Source: JASBYZ01 sp029983705 | GTDB lineage: Bacteria > Actinomycetota > Coriobacteriia > Coriobacteriales > JAEZZM01 | Length of the DNA: 64,000 bases | Direction: 5' to 3' | NCBI GenBank assembly: GCA_965119715.1 | Contig: OZ221969.1 | Span: 558,001 to 622,000, forward strand | In this document: piece after piece, positions 43,002 to 51,825 of the stretch | Position numbering within the stretch: the first letter of the stretch is position 1 | Layout of the letters: each line of letters begins with the position of its first letter | The notes under the pieces: model-generated | Databases searched by the model: none | What the model was told of the DNA's origin: nothing | What the model saw: only the letters and a program-made list of their open reading frames with translations | Position numbers and translations under genes: made by a program

Positions 43002-43301
43002 TAATTAGTCCAATCGCCACATTAAATAATATGTATAGCCTATTGTACCGTTTTGTGAAGATTTTTAAGCACTTGTAAATGTAAGCGCCAAAATGGCAAG
43101 TGTTTTGGTAGGAAATTGCATAAAAAGTGAGTCATATCACTATGAAGGTATTTAATTTCGATAATTACTTATTCTGCTCTTAACCTCCACTTATCTTCGA
43201 TATTCTAATAGACTGATGAGGAAATCGATAGAAAAATCATTTTTATAGTTTGTATAAAAATTGCTCTATCTTAAAGTGTGATTGAGGAGGATAACTAAAG
43301 A
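43002..43301 (+). promoter_or_regulatory. 300-base control region upstream of the dmsABC cluster
   Basis: No gene is seen here. It holds an inverted repeat CACTTG/CAAGTG (43070-43102) with an inner GCCA/TGGC, the GTGA-N6-TCAC palindrome described separately, and an AT-rich leader of about 150 bases ending in GAGGAGG before dmsA. It must also serve the divergent orphan gene at 43001. Confidence 0.5.
43126..43141. promoter_or_regulatory. Possible Crp/Fnr-family operator
   Basis: AGTGA-GTCATA-TCACT is a perfect palindrome with half-sites GTGA/TCAC spaced by six bases, the geometry of CRP/FNR-family binding sites. It lies 160 bases before dmsA. Control by an anaerobic or redox regulator is inference. 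Confidence 0.45.
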
Positions 43302-45698
43302 ATGAAGCTTTCACGTAAGCAATTCTTACAAGGCTCTGCTCTTGGTGCTGTTGCTGCTTTGGGAGGCAGCGCAGTTGCAAGTGAAAACATGTTTTCACTT
43401 AGCCCTAAACAAGCTTTAGCAGAAGAGCCTGAAACAATTGTGTGGTCACACTGCCATGTTAACTGTGGTGGTAGGTACGTATTCCAATGGCACACCAAAG
43501 ACGGCAAGATTACCCGCATGGAAACTGATAACTTGGGAGAGGCAGATTTCCAATCACGTGCTTGTCTTCGCGGACGTTCAATGCGCCAGTGGATTAACAG
43601 CCCAGACAGACTCATGTATCCTATGAAGCGCGTTGGTAAGCGTGGAGAGGGTAAGTTTGAGCGTATTTCTTGGGATGAAGCACTTGATATTTTGGAAGAG
43701 AAGCTCAAGCATACCATCGAAACCTATGGTAATGATGCTATCTTCACCCCATATGGTTCAGCTAAATATGCTGTAACCCAAACTAATGCACTCTACCGTT
43801 TCCTAAACTGCATCGGTGGCTATCTTGGAACGTACGCCGACTATTCAACTCACATGATGCAGATTGCAATTCAATACCTCTACGGTAAAGGTGCTAACCC
43901 TTATGATGACGTGTATGCATCATCATACTCAGAGGCTCACAATGCAGATCTTGTAGTTCAATTTGGTAACTCGCCAGCAGAAACCTGTATGGGTGGAGCT
44001 AATGCGGTTTGGGATTACACCCAAATGCGCGAGGCTGGTCCTGAAGTTATTAACATTGACTATCGTATGAGTGAGACCTCATCAGGTCAGTCAGATACCT
44101 GGCTTCCAATTAGACCTGGTACTGATGCTGCTCTTGCAAGCGCAATTGCTTATCAGCTTATTACTAATGACCAAATTGATATCGACTTCCTACATAAATA
44201 CTGCGTTGGTTATGATGAGGAGACCCTTCCAGAGTCAGCTAAAGGCAAAAACCTCTCATACAAGGCATACATTATGGGTGAGGGATATGACAAGGTAGCT
44301 AAGACTCCAGAGTGGGCAGCTCCTATCACTCAAATTCCTGCCGATAAGATCATTGAACTTGCAGACAAAATTGGTAACTCAAAGGCACTCTTTGTAAACC
44401 AAGGTTGGGGCTCTCAGCGCCACACCAACGGTGAGTGGACTACCCTTGCTATCTGCATGATTCCAATTTTACGCGGTATGATTGGTAAACCTGGCACTAA
44501 CACCGGATTAAGAGAAGCATCTCCTGGAAGCACTCCAGTAGGTCTTATGCCTGCAGGTGATAATCCAGTAAAGGCTACTATTCCTGTATACAACTGGGCT
44601 AATGCTGTTAAAGACGGCAAGTCAATGACCAAAGATAACGCTGGTGTTCGCGGTGTTGATAAGCTTAATAACGATATCAAGATGATTATTGGCCAAACCG
44701 GTAACTGTCTCACCAACCAACACGGTGATATTAACTACACCCATGATCTCTTAGTTGATGAGAGCAAGGTTGAGTTTATCTGCCTTGTTGACGTAATGCT
44801 TACTGATTCTGCAAAGTATGCAGACCTTCTTTTACCTGACGCTATGCGTGGTGAGCAGCTCTCTATGTCAACTAACGGATATTCAGAGTACTACTACGGC
44901 GTTATGGTTGGAGGTCCTGCTCAAGAGGCTCCAGGCGAGTGCCGTCCAATCTATGATGTTATGGCAGAGCTTGCTGATAGATTTGGCGTTAAAGATAAAT
45001 ATACTGAAGGCAGAACTCAAGAAGAGTGGATTGAGTACCTCTATAACGAGGGCAAGAAAAAAGACCCTGAGCTTCCAACTTGGGAAGAGATCAGAGAGCA
45101 AGGATTTTATAAGAGAAAGTTTGATCCATGCATCGGTCTTAAAGACTTTGTTGATGATCCAGAGGCTAACGCACTTGAGACTCCATCAGGAAAAATTGAG
45201 ATTTACTCAGAGACTCTTGCTGAGATGAATGATACTTTGGAGCTTTTAGAGGGCGATGAGATCTTTCCAATTCCTGTATTTACCCCAGGTTATATGGGAT
45301 ATGGTTCTGTAACTGAAGAGTTCCCACTTTATGGTTGCGGTTTCCACCACAAGTCTCGTACCCACTCCTCATATCACCTACCAGTACTTATGCGTGCTGC
45401 TCGTCATCAAATGTGGATGAACGAGATTGATGCAAAAGAGAGAGGCATCAAGACTGGTGATGTGTGCCGCGTTAAGTCACCAGCTGGTGAAATTGAGATT
45501 GAGGTATTAGTTACTTCTAGAATCGTTCCGGGTTCTGTTGGAATTCCTCAAGGTGCTTGGCATGATGCAGATATGGATGGCGATAAGGTTGATAAGGGCG
45601 GATGTATTAACACCCTTGTTGAGTATCGTCCAACACCACTTGCAAAGGGTAATGGTAACCACACCTTTATCTGCCAAGTAAGCAAAGTTCAGGCTTAA
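43302..45698 (+). CDS. dmsA: Molybdopterin oxidoreductase, DMSO reductase DmsA-like catalytic subunit
   Basis: A 798-residue exported molybdoenzyme. The Tat-like signal has SRKQFLQG, Arg-Lys instead of twin Arg. The Fe-S segment shows Cys51, Cys55 and Cys88, but Tyr59 where DmsA relatives carry the third Cys (C-x3-C-x3-C). YADYSTHM supplies Ser182 as the expected Mo ligand. MGD-binding blocks follow, such as QFGNSPAETCMGGANAVWDY and GYGSVTEEFPLYG. It is probably a terminal reductase for an S- or N-oxide or another acceptor; substrate unproven. It is first of dmsABC. Confidence 0.88.
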   Translation: MKLSRKQFLQGSALGAVAALGGSAVASENMFSLSPKQALAEEPETIVWSHCHVNCGGRYVFQWHTKDGKITRMETDNLGEADFQSRACLRGRSMRQWINSPDRLMYPMKRVGKRGEGKFERISWDEALDILEEKLKHTIETYGNDAIFTPYGSAKYAVTQTNALYRFLNCIGGYLGTYADYSTHMMQIAIQYLYGKGANPYDDVYASSYSEAHNADLVVQFGNSPAETCMGGANAVWDYTQMREAGPEVINIDYRMSETSSGQSDTWLPIRPGTDAALASAIAYQLITNDQIDIDFLHKYCVGYDEETLPESAKGKNLSYKAYIMGEGYDKVAKTPEWAAPITQIPADKIIELADKIGNSKALFVNQGWGSQRHTNGEWTTLAICMIPILRGMIGKPGTNTGLREASPGSTPVGLMPAGDNPVKATIPVYNWANAVKDGKSMTKDNAGVRGVDKLNNDIKMIIGQTGNCLTNQHGDINYTHDLLVDESKVEFICLVDVMLTDSAKYADLLLPDAMRGEQLSMSTNGYSEYYYGVMVGGPAQEAPGECRPIYDVMAELADRFGVKDKYTEGRTQEEWIEYLYNEGKKKDPELPTWEEIREQGFYKRKFDPCIGLKDFVDDPEANALETPSGKIEIYSETLAEMNDTLELLEGDEIFPIPVFTPGYMGYGSVTEEFPLYGCGFHHKSRTHSSYHLPVLMRAARHQMWMNEIDAKERGIKTGDVCRVKSPAGEIEIEVLVTSRIVPGSVGIPQGAWHDADMDGDKVDKGGCINTLVEYRPTPLAKGNGNHTFICQVSKVQA

Positions 45699-45715
45699 GG
45701 GAGGGGAGTAGATAG

Positions 45716-46348
45716 ATGGCTTATACATTTTATTTTGATGCATCCCGCTGCACCGGTTGTAAAACCTGTCAGACTGCATGCAAAGATTATTACGATTTAC
45801 CACTAGATATCGACTATCGTAGAGTTTATGACTACGAAGGCGGAAGCTGGGAAGTTAAAGAAGATGGTACGGTGAGCCAAGATGCATACGCATACCACCT
45901 CTCAATTTCTTGCAACCACTGTGAGAAACCAGCATGTACTGCAGTTTGTCCTACTACTGCAATGCACAAAGACCCAGAGACTGGCCTTGTGCTTGTAGAC
46001 GGTACTAAGTGCATCGGTTGTGGATACTGCCGCATGGCTTGCCCATACGATGCTCCACGTATTGATAGATCAGAAAAGATGCAATCTCGTAAGTGCGATG
46101 GTTGCTATGAGAGAACTATTGCAGGTAAACAAACTATCTGTGTTGAGGCATGTCCGCTGAGAGCGCTTGATTTTAGTCCATATGAAGAGATTCATGAGAA
46201 GTATGGCGATAAGGCCAAGGCTCCAAACTATGCTCCAATGCCAGATATGACGGTTACTATTCCAAACTTATTAGTACACCCATGCCCATCAATGAAGCCA
46301 GTGGACGATACTACTGGTAAAGTTGTAAACCTAAAGGAGGTTAGATAG
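45716..46348 (+). CDS. dmsB: DmsB-like 4Fe-4S electron-transfer subunit
   Basis: A 210-residue ferredoxin-like subunit with four cysteine groups: C12-x2-C15-x2-C18-x3-C22, CNHCEKPACTAVCP, CIGCGYCRMACP and CDGCYERT...CVEACP. This fits four [4Fe-4S] clusters moving electrons from the membrane anchor to DmsA. It has no signal peptide, so it would be exported with DmsA by hitch-hiking. A GGGAGGGGAG-type site lies upstream. It lies 17 bases after dmsA and two bases before dmsC. Confidence 0.94.
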   Translation: MAYTFYFDASRCTGCKTCQTACKDYYDLPLDIDYRRVYDYEGGSWEVKEDGTVSQDAYAYHLSISCNHCEKPACTAVCPTTAMHKDPETGLVLVDGTKCIGCGYCRMACPYDAPRIDRSEKMQSRKCDGCYERTIAGKQTICVEACPLRALDFSPYEEIHEKYGDKAKAPNYAPMPDMTVTIPNLLVHPCPSMKPVDDTTGKVVNLKEVR

Positions 46349-46350
46349 TT

Positions 46351-47199
46351 ATGGAGCATGCACTCGCTGAATTACCTCTTGCGCTGTTTACAACCATTGG
46401 AGCAGTAGGTGTTGGTTCGTTTATTTACCTATGCCTTGCAATCTTTACTCATAGCTTTGGTGAGGAAGGCTTAAAGCGCTTAGATAAATTTACTCTCGTG
46501 CCTTTGGTGCTTTTAATTGTTGCTACTATTTGTGCATTCTTCCACTTAAGTCAGCCACTACATGCACCATTTATTTTGCTGCACATCCTCTCACCTATGA
46601 CTATTGAGATTTTAGTCTTTGGTGTAGTGGTAGGATTAATTGTTGTGTACTTGCTGCTTGCTAAGTTCAACAAATTACCTGCTGTACTCAGAAAAGTACT
46701 TATTGCCTTAATTGCACTTGGCACTATTGCGGTTGGTATATTTATGGGTCTTGCCTATAAGGTTTCAACTATTCCTGTATGGGCAGCACCTCACACCCCA
46801 ATTATGATGGTGGGCTTTGTACTTGCAGGTGGAACCTCACTTGGTCTTTTAGTTCTCAAGCTTGCTAAGCTTGAGCCACTGAGCCAGGGCTTTAAGCTTG
46901 CCACAGTAATTGTTATGTTGATTGGTCTTGCACTGAGCGCATACGGAGTATTTTCTCTATACACCATGGCTCAAGGTATTACCACTCACATCGCTAACGG
47001 TGCTGAGATGGCAGCTGAGATGTTCCCATGCGTTGTAGTATTTGGAATCTGCATTGCACTGAGCGCTATTTTAAATCTTATAGCACTCTTTAAAAACAGC
47101 AATGTAGCACTACTTTCTGTGAGTGTAATTCTTGCACTCGTTGGAATTTTTGCTGCACGCCTCGTATTTTACGGACTACAGATTTCTATCGCGTTGTAA
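46351..47199 (+). CDS. dmsC: DmsC-like membrane anchor, quinol-oxidising subunit
   Basis: A 282-residue membrane protein with eight hydrophobic segments, typical of DmsC. It begins MEHALAELPLALFTTIGAVGVG and carries FFHLSQPLHAP in the second helix region. It anchors DmsAB and oxidises menaquinol (family knowledge). An AAGGAGGT site lies directly before the ATG. Confidence 0.9.
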   Translation: MEHALAELPLALFTTIGAVGVGSFIYLCLAIFTHSFGEEGLKRLDKFTLVPLVLLIVATICAFFHLSQPLHAPFILLHILSPMTIEILVFGVVVGLIVVYLLLAKFNKLPAVLRKVLIALIALGTIAVGIFMGLAYKVSTIPVWAAPHTPIMMVGFVLAGGTSLGLLVLKLAKLEPLSQGFKLATVIVMLIGLALSAYGVFSLYTMAQGITTHIANGAEMAAEMFPCVVVFGICIALSAILNLIALFKNSNVALLSVSVILALVGIFAARLVFYGLQISIAL

Positions 47200-47222
47200 A
47201 AAAATTTGTACATCTAAGTTTT

Positions 47223-47260
47223 AAGTGGTCTATGCTAAGCAAAGGTATAGGCCACTTTTT
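47223..47260 (+). terminator. Hairpin with T-run between dmsC and torD
   Basis: AAGTGG (47223-47228) pairs with CCACTT (47252-47257). An inner TAT/ATA pairing and a T-run follow. The torD start is only 21 bases later, so termination here is probably partial, lowering chaperone output relative to dmsABC (inference). Confidence 0.7.
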
Positions 47261-47277
47261 ATATTAAGGAGATAGTT

Positions 47278-47916
47278 GTGGCTAAGGCTTTTAGTGGGGC
47301 AGAATTTACTGCGCTTCAATATATAGGAAACACCTTAGGGCCTGTATTTTTACAGGATCCTAAAGAAAGCCATGAGACCTATGAACTGCTCAAAGCGCTT
47401 AAATCATTTGGCGAGGCAGATGTGATTGAATGGCCTTATTTAGAAGAGCCAAGACTTAAAGAAATCTTTGGGGAGCTGGATGCGTGGGACGGTGAGCTTA
47501 ATGAAGCTTTGTATGGGGATTTTCGAAGACTCTTTATAGGCCCAGCTAGGCTTGCAGCTCCACCCTATGGCTCTGTATATACAGATTCAGACTTGGTAAT
47601 GTTTGGTAAGTCTTGTATGGAGCTTAGAGAGTGGTTGCGTGCTAACGGCATAAACATGCAAAGCGATAATATGCCTGAAGATCATGTGGGAAAGCTCATG
47701 TTACTTATGGCGTGGCTTGCTGATGCAAAACCTGACTTACTCACAGAGTTTTTAGAGCAGCATTTTTTGCCAGTGGGTCCGTATATTTTTGAAGAGATTT
47801 ATAAGAATGCTCAACACCCAGTCTATAAAGCCTTAGCCATACTTGCAAAAGAAACTCTTGAGGCCATTGAACTTGAACATGAACTCAAGCCTCGCTATTT
47901 AAGAAAGTATCGATAA
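47278..47916 (+). CDS. TorD/DmsD-family molybdoenzyme chaperone
   Basis: A 212-residue all-helical protein of the TorD family. It shows LNEALYGDFRRLFIGPARLAAPPYGSVYTD near residue 75-105 and the signature PEDHVGKLMLLMAWL near 130. These proteins bind the Tat signal of the cognate molybdoenzyme and hold it until cofactor insertion. It is placed after dmsABC, so DmsA is the likely client, of interest because that signal is an Arg-Lys variant. GTG start behind AAGGAGAT. Confidence 0.9.
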   Translation: MAKAFSGAEFTALQYIGNTLGPVFLQDPKESHETYELLKALKSFGEADVIEWPYLEEPRLKEIFGELDAWDGELNEALYGDFRRLFIGPARLAAPPYGSVYTDSDLVMFGKSCMELREWLRANGINMQSDNMPEDHVGKLMLLMAWLADAKPDLLTEFLEQHFLPVGPYIFEEIYKNAQHPVYKALAILAKETLEAIELEHELKPRYLRKYR

Positions 47917-47919
47917 GCA

Positions 47920-48438
47920 CTATAAATAGTGCACTTCAATATCACCCCAGCGCTTTTGGTAGACATCCACAAGCTGAAGACGAGAAGTGATAATTGCGGT
48001 GCACTCACACTCATCCATATCCAAAAACTTAAGAGCTTCCATTATGCCCTTGCCCTTTATCAGCTCATACGGGCCAATCTCATCTACGATAACAATGTCT
48101 TTGGGTCCTAAGTTTTGTGATTGCAGTTTTTTAAAGTAGGCATTGGCTTTATCGTTAACTGACTCATCTAAATCAAAGCCAATGTTTCCATCCATAGCGC
48201 CTGGCACATGAGGTCTAAAGTTCTTTTTTGGCACAGAGTACCTATAGCACTCAAACTCAGGTAAAAAGCAGAGGTTTATTGCAGTCTTTTTGAGATTGCC
48301 CTCGCTATCTTTTTCAAAATCAGCCGGAGCAAGGGTTCCAAACAGTCTATTTGTGTCAAAGTCCCCAGCTTTTATTTTGTTTAGAAGATATGTTGTTTTA
48401 CCTGTTCCGCTCTTAGCTGCCAGAATAATTCGTTTCAT
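47920..48438 (-). CDS. THEP1-like P-loop nucleoside triphosphatase
   Basis: A 172-residue NTPase with Walker A AAKSGTGKTTYL near residue 7 and Walker B plus conserved block DIVIVDEIGPYELIKGKG near 120, the pattern of THEP1/DUF2478-type NTPases. The true role in bacteria is unclear. The ATG at 48438 behind GGGGA gives the family N-terminus MKRII; an upstream extension is rejected. It is convergent with torD, with three bases between them. Confidence 0.78.
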   Translation of the reverse strand: MKRIILAAKSGTGKTTYLLNKIKAGDFDTNRLFGTLAPADFEKDSEGNLKKTAINLCFLPEFECYRYSVPKKNFRPHVPGAMDGNIGFDLDESVNDKANAYFKKLQSQNLGPKDIVIVDEIGPYELIKGKGIMEALKFLDMDECECTAIITSRLQLVDVYQKRWGDIEVHYL

Positions 48439-48516
48439 TGAATTTCCCCTTAGTATGTGGGTACGCGCTGTATTAAGATTACTGGGTAACACATTAGACA
48501 TCAAAAGGAGATTTAG

Positions 48517-49947
48517 ATGAAGTTTCTGTATGAACCCTCTTCAAGCGGTCTCAAAGTAGAATTTAGCTGCACGGATTCTGATAAGGGATCAGAGCTTGTT
48601 GAGTATGCAAAGGCTCACAGTGATTTTGCTTCAAAATGCTGCCAAAGCTTTTACTATGCAAATCTTAATGGCCCATCAAGCCTACTTGTTGGCCTTGGTG
48701 AGTGTGACGAGCTTGATTTAGAAAGCTTGAGAAATCTAGCTTTTAGCATCGCTAAAAAAGCTCAGGAGCATAAAGAGACTGTAATAAATGTTTCACTTCC
48801 AAAGAAGTTTTTAGATGATGCATCAAAAGAAGCATACGAGGCATTTGCTGAAGGCTTTATGCACGCTGAATACAGTTTTGATGACTACAAGAGCGAAAAA
48901 GAAGCTCCTGAAGAGCTAAGCATTGCGCTTGTACTCGGTGAGGGCCAAAAAGAGATATCTGAGAGAGGTGTTGAAAGTGCAAAAGCCTACATTGAGGGAA
49001 TATTTCTTGCACGAGATTTAGTTAACCAACCATCAAACGTAATTTATCCAGAAACACTTGCTAAAAAAGCTCAAGAGGCTTTAAGCCCACTTGGTGTAGA
49101 CGTAAAGATTTACACAGGTAAAGAGCTAGAGGATATGGGGCTTAAAGCATACCTTTCTGTTGCACAAGGTTCAGATAAGGCTCCTCACTTTATAGTTATG
49201 AACTATGCGGGAGATCCAGACAGTTCATACAAAACTGCTTTAGTTGGAAAGGGTCTTACCTACGATTCAGGTGGATATTCACTTAAGCCATCAAATTCAA
49301 TGAAGACTATGCAGTCTGATATGGGTGGATCTGCAACCGTTATTGGCGCCATGCATGCAATTGCACAAAAGAAGCTTAAGGTAAACGTAGTGGCTGTTGT
49401 GGCTGCCTGTGAAAACTTGCTCAGTGGCAAGGCTTACAAGCCAGGGGATATAATTGGTTCTTTAGCTGGAAAAACTATCGAAGTTGACAACACGGATGCT
49501 GAAGGTCGACTTACTCTTGCCGATGCAGTTTACTACGCAACTCACGAGCTTAAGGCTGACCGCGTAATTGATCTTGCAACCCTCACAGGCGCATGCCTCA
49601 TTGCATTGGGCGATGAGTATACAGGACTTGTTACAAACAATGCAGACTTTATCCAAGAGTTAAAGGATGCTGCTCAAAAGGCGGGCGAGAAGGTATGGAA
49701 GCTTCCAACTTCCAAGCACTTTGAAAAGCAAAACGAGTCCAAAGTTGCAGACATTAAAAACACTGGCGGTAGACTTGCCGGCACTATTACCGCTGGTATG
49801 TTTGTAGGCGCCTTTGTTGATGGCGATAAGCCTTGGATTCACATGGATATTGCAGGTACTGCATGGTTAGATAATGCCTACAGCTATCTTCCAGCAGGCG
49901 GAACCGGTATTCACGTAAAGACGCTTACTAAACTATTTGAAAAGTAA
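48517..49947 (+). CDS. pepA: Leucyl aminopeptidase, M17 family
   Basis: A 476-residue cytosolic aminopeptidase. The C-terminal catalytic domain has GKGLTYDSGGYSLKPSNSMKTMQSDMGG (Lys and Asp metal ligands) and NTDAEGRLTLADAV (Asp, Glu, catalytic Arg). The N-terminal macro-like domain spans about 1-160. It needs two divalent metals and works as a hexamer (family knowledge). AAAAGGAG lies before the ATG. It is a single-gene unit ended by a strong hairpin. Confidence 0.95.
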   Translation: MKFLYEPSSSGLKVEFSCTDSDKGSELVEYAKAHSDFASKCCQSFYYANLNGPSSLLVGLGECDELDLESLRNLAFSIAKKAQEHKETVINVSLPKKFLDDASKEAYEAFAEGFMHAEYSFDDYKSEKEAPEELSIALVLGEGQKEISERGVESAKAYIEGIFLARDLVNQPSNVIYPETLAKKAQEALSPLGVDVKIYTGKELEDMGLKAYLSVAQGSDKAPHFIVMNYAGDPDSSYKTALVGKGLTYDSGGYSLKPSNSMKTMQSDMGGSATVIGAMHAIAQKKLKVNVVAVVAACENLLSGKAYKPGDIIGSLAGKTIEVDNTDAEGRLTLADAVYYATHELKADRVIDLATLTGACLIALGDEYTGLVTNNADFIQELKDAAQKAGEKVWKLPTSKHFEKQNESKVADIKNTGGRLAGTITAGMFVGAFVDGDKPWIHMDIAGTAWLDNAYSYLPAGGTGIHVKTLTKLFEK

Positions 49948-49972
49948 TTAGGTACAGCAAACTAGTCTTATT

Positions 49973-50005
49973 AAAGGCCGCCTCATTAAAGGTGGCCTTT
50001 GTTTT
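49973..50005 (+). terminator. Intrinsic terminator after pepA
   Basis: AAAGGCC (49973-49979) pairs with GGCCTTT (49994-50000), followed by GTTTT. Confidence 0.82.
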
Positions 50006-50056
50006 AGGATATGATATAAGTTAAGTATTTGGTGTATCTAGCTTAAGGGGTTAATA

Positions 50057-51004
50057 ATGGCAAGGGGAACGCGATTTAAAGAACCAGTTCATGACGGTAA
50101 AAAATATAGACTGCCACTAGTTTTAAACATTTTGGCACTTCTATTTTTACTGAGCTTTACAAAGGCTGGTGGAGTTCTTGCCCTTATCCTTGTTGCCATC
50201 TCATTTTATTTGCGCAATAAACGAGCAGATCAGAAAAACTATAATGTTGCAGCACCAAAGGCAAATAAAAGAATGTCTATTGCTGCGCTTGCCTTATCAG
50301 CACTTGTTGTGCCGCTAGGGATAGGTACTCAAACACCTCAAACTAATAATAGTGTGACAACTCAGGCTGTCGTGGCTCAAAGTGAGTTGGCAACTAAAAG
50401 TGCTCCACTAGTTAAAGAGGTTAAATCAGCCTCACTCACTGCAGAAAATGATGAGGCTGCAAATATAGAAGCGCTAAAAAACGAAACAAAGAAAAGCGAA
50501 AGCCCTAATAACACTACACCTGAAGTTAAGCAAAAAACTACAAGCGTAAAACCTGAGCCCGTACAAAAAGTAGCCCCAAAACAAGTAGCAAAGCAGGAGC
50601 CTCAGCAAAAAGCTCAAAAAGCTTCTCAGGCTCAAGCAGAAAAGAAGCAAGAGAGCGTTCAGCCTAAAGCTCGAGCGGTCGAGAAAAAAGAATTACAAGC
50701 AACAAAGCCTGTTGAGGCAGAGCCAGTGGCAGTTAGTGCTCCTGAGCCAAAGGTAGAAGAAAATGTTGTTGCTGAACCAAGTACGGGTAATCAGAAATTA
50801 GATATTAAGCCAAGCTCAGATGGTACTAAGGTTCAAAAGAACATCCAGGGCAGTGGAAGCGTAGTATACACTGCTGGAGGTAAATGTTTTCATCGCTCTC
50901 ATGGTGACTGCCCAAGTCTTCATCGCAGTAGTAATCTGATAGCTGGCAGCGTTGACGAGGCGAAGGCTCAAGGTAAGACGCCATGTAAGCTCTGCTATCA
51001 TTAA
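50057..51004 (+). CDS. Membrane protein with low-complexity linker and C-terminal Cys/His domain
   Basis: A 315-residue protein. Residues 15-50 hold one or two membrane helices (LVLNILALLFLLSF; GGVLALILVAISFYL), and another hydrophobic stretch lies near 75-93. Residues about 95-265 are a Lys/Glu/Ala/Gln/Val-rich, probably disordered linker. The last 45 residues carry YTAGGKCFHRSHGDCPSL ... EAKAQGKTPCKLC. This resembles the small Cys/His metal-site domain at the C-terminus of many Gram-positive surface and DNA-handling proteins (YxTxxGxxYHxxxC...PCxxC). Function is unknown. Confidence 0.78.
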   Translation: MARGTRFKEPVHDGKKYRLPLVLNILALLFLLSFTKAGGVLALILVAISFYLRNKRADQKNYNVAAPKANKRMSIAALALSALVVPLGIGTQTPQTNNSVTTQAVVAQSELATKSAPLVKEVKSASLTAENDEAANIEALKNETKKSESPNNTTPEVKQKTTSVKPEPVQKVAPKQVAKQEPQQKAQKASQAQAEKKQESVQPKARAVEKKELQATKPVEAEPVAVSAPEPKVEENVVAEPSTGNQKLDIKPSSDGTKVQKNIQGSGSVVYTAGGKCFHRSHGDCPSLHRSSNLIAGSVDEAKAQGKTPCKLCYH

Positions 51005-51025
51005 TTTCTCTAGGAATTGCTGTGG

Positions 51026-51133
51026 ATGAAAAACAAAGTATTTAGTTTTGTAGTGGATTTAATTCTAACTGCCTTAGAGCCAGTGATTGCTCTTGGAGCT
51101 ATAGTGCTAGGATTTTTTAGTAAGAAAAAATAA
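51026..51133 (+). CDS. Possible 35-residue hydrophobic microprotein
   Basis: The frame MKNKVFSFVVDLILTALEPV...GFFSKKK has a single membrane helix bounded by Lys at both ends, the layout of a small membrane protein. An AGGA lies 11-14 bases before the ATG, a weak site. It lies 21 bases after the Cys/His membrane protein and 29 bases before the DedA gene, on the same strand. Confidence 0.5.
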   Translation: MKNKVFSFVVDLILTALEPVIALGAIVLGFFSKKK

Positions 51134-51162
51134 CAGCACGTTGAATTGAAGAGATTATCTCT

Positions 51163-51813
51163 ATGGAATTAATTTCTGCACTCATTGACTTACTTAAAAA
51201 TCCTGCCGATGCGATTGCATCTTGGATTAACACACTTAGTATGTGGGCTTATCTGCCAATATTTATAATTATTTTTATCGAGACCGGTCTTGTGGTCATG
51301 CCTTTTTTACCTGGTGACTCTTTATTATTTGCTGCAGGTATTTTTTCAAATGAGGGTAAGGGATTTTATTTACCTATACTTCTTGGACTTGCATGGACTG
51401 CTGCAATACTTGGTGATCAGTGCAATTTTGCAATTGGCCACTTTTTTGGAAAGCGGATCATTGCCTCAGGAAAAGTAAAGGCCCTAACTCCTGAGCGAAT
51501 TACTGAAACAAAGCAGTTTCTTACTAAATGGGGGCCTCTCGCGGTATTTTTAGGAAGGTTTTTTCCATTTATTCGCACCTTTGTCCCATTTTTTGCAGGT
51601 ATGGGTGGAATGCACTGGCGTAACTTTTTGCCATGGAATGTTCTTGGCGGAATAATATGGTCAAGTCTCTTTATTTTGCTTGGATACTTTTTTGGAACCA
51701 TACCTTTTGTTCAAGATAATTTTGAACTAGTAATTATTGCCATTGTTTTAATTTCGCTTATTCCAGTTCTTGTGGGTATTTTTAAAAATCTCATTAAGAA
51801 GAGGGCAAAATAG
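51163..51813 (+). CDS. DedA-family membrane protein
   Basis: A 216-residue membrane protein of the DedA/SNARE-associated family. It shows ETGLVVMPFLPGDSLLFAAGIF near residue 45, AILGDQCNFAIGHFFGKRI near 85, GPLAVFLGRFFPFIRTFVPFFAGMGGM near 125 and the C-terminal helix. The conserved Glu, Arg and Gly-Arg residues fit proton-driven lipid (undecaprenyl-phosphate or phospholipid) flippases of this family. The exact substrate is not known. Confidence 0.9.
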   Translation: MELISALIDLLKNPADAIASWINTLSMWAYLPIFIIIFIETGLVVMPFLPGDSLLFAAGIFSNEGKGFYLPILLGLAWTAAILGDQCNFAIGHFFGKRIIASGKVKALTPERITETKQFLTKWGPLAVFLGRFFPFIRTFVPFFAGMGGMHWRNFLPWNVLGGIIWSSLFILLGYFFGTIPFVQDNFELVIIAIVLISLIPVLVGIFKNLIKKRAK

Positions 51814-51825
51814 AAAACGCCTGTA

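Noticed and set aside
43213..43226. CTGATGAG...GAAA resembling a hammerhead ribozyme core in the dmsA leader
   Set aside because: Stem II is absent, flanking stems I and III do not form, and the short motif is likely by chance in an AT-rich leader.
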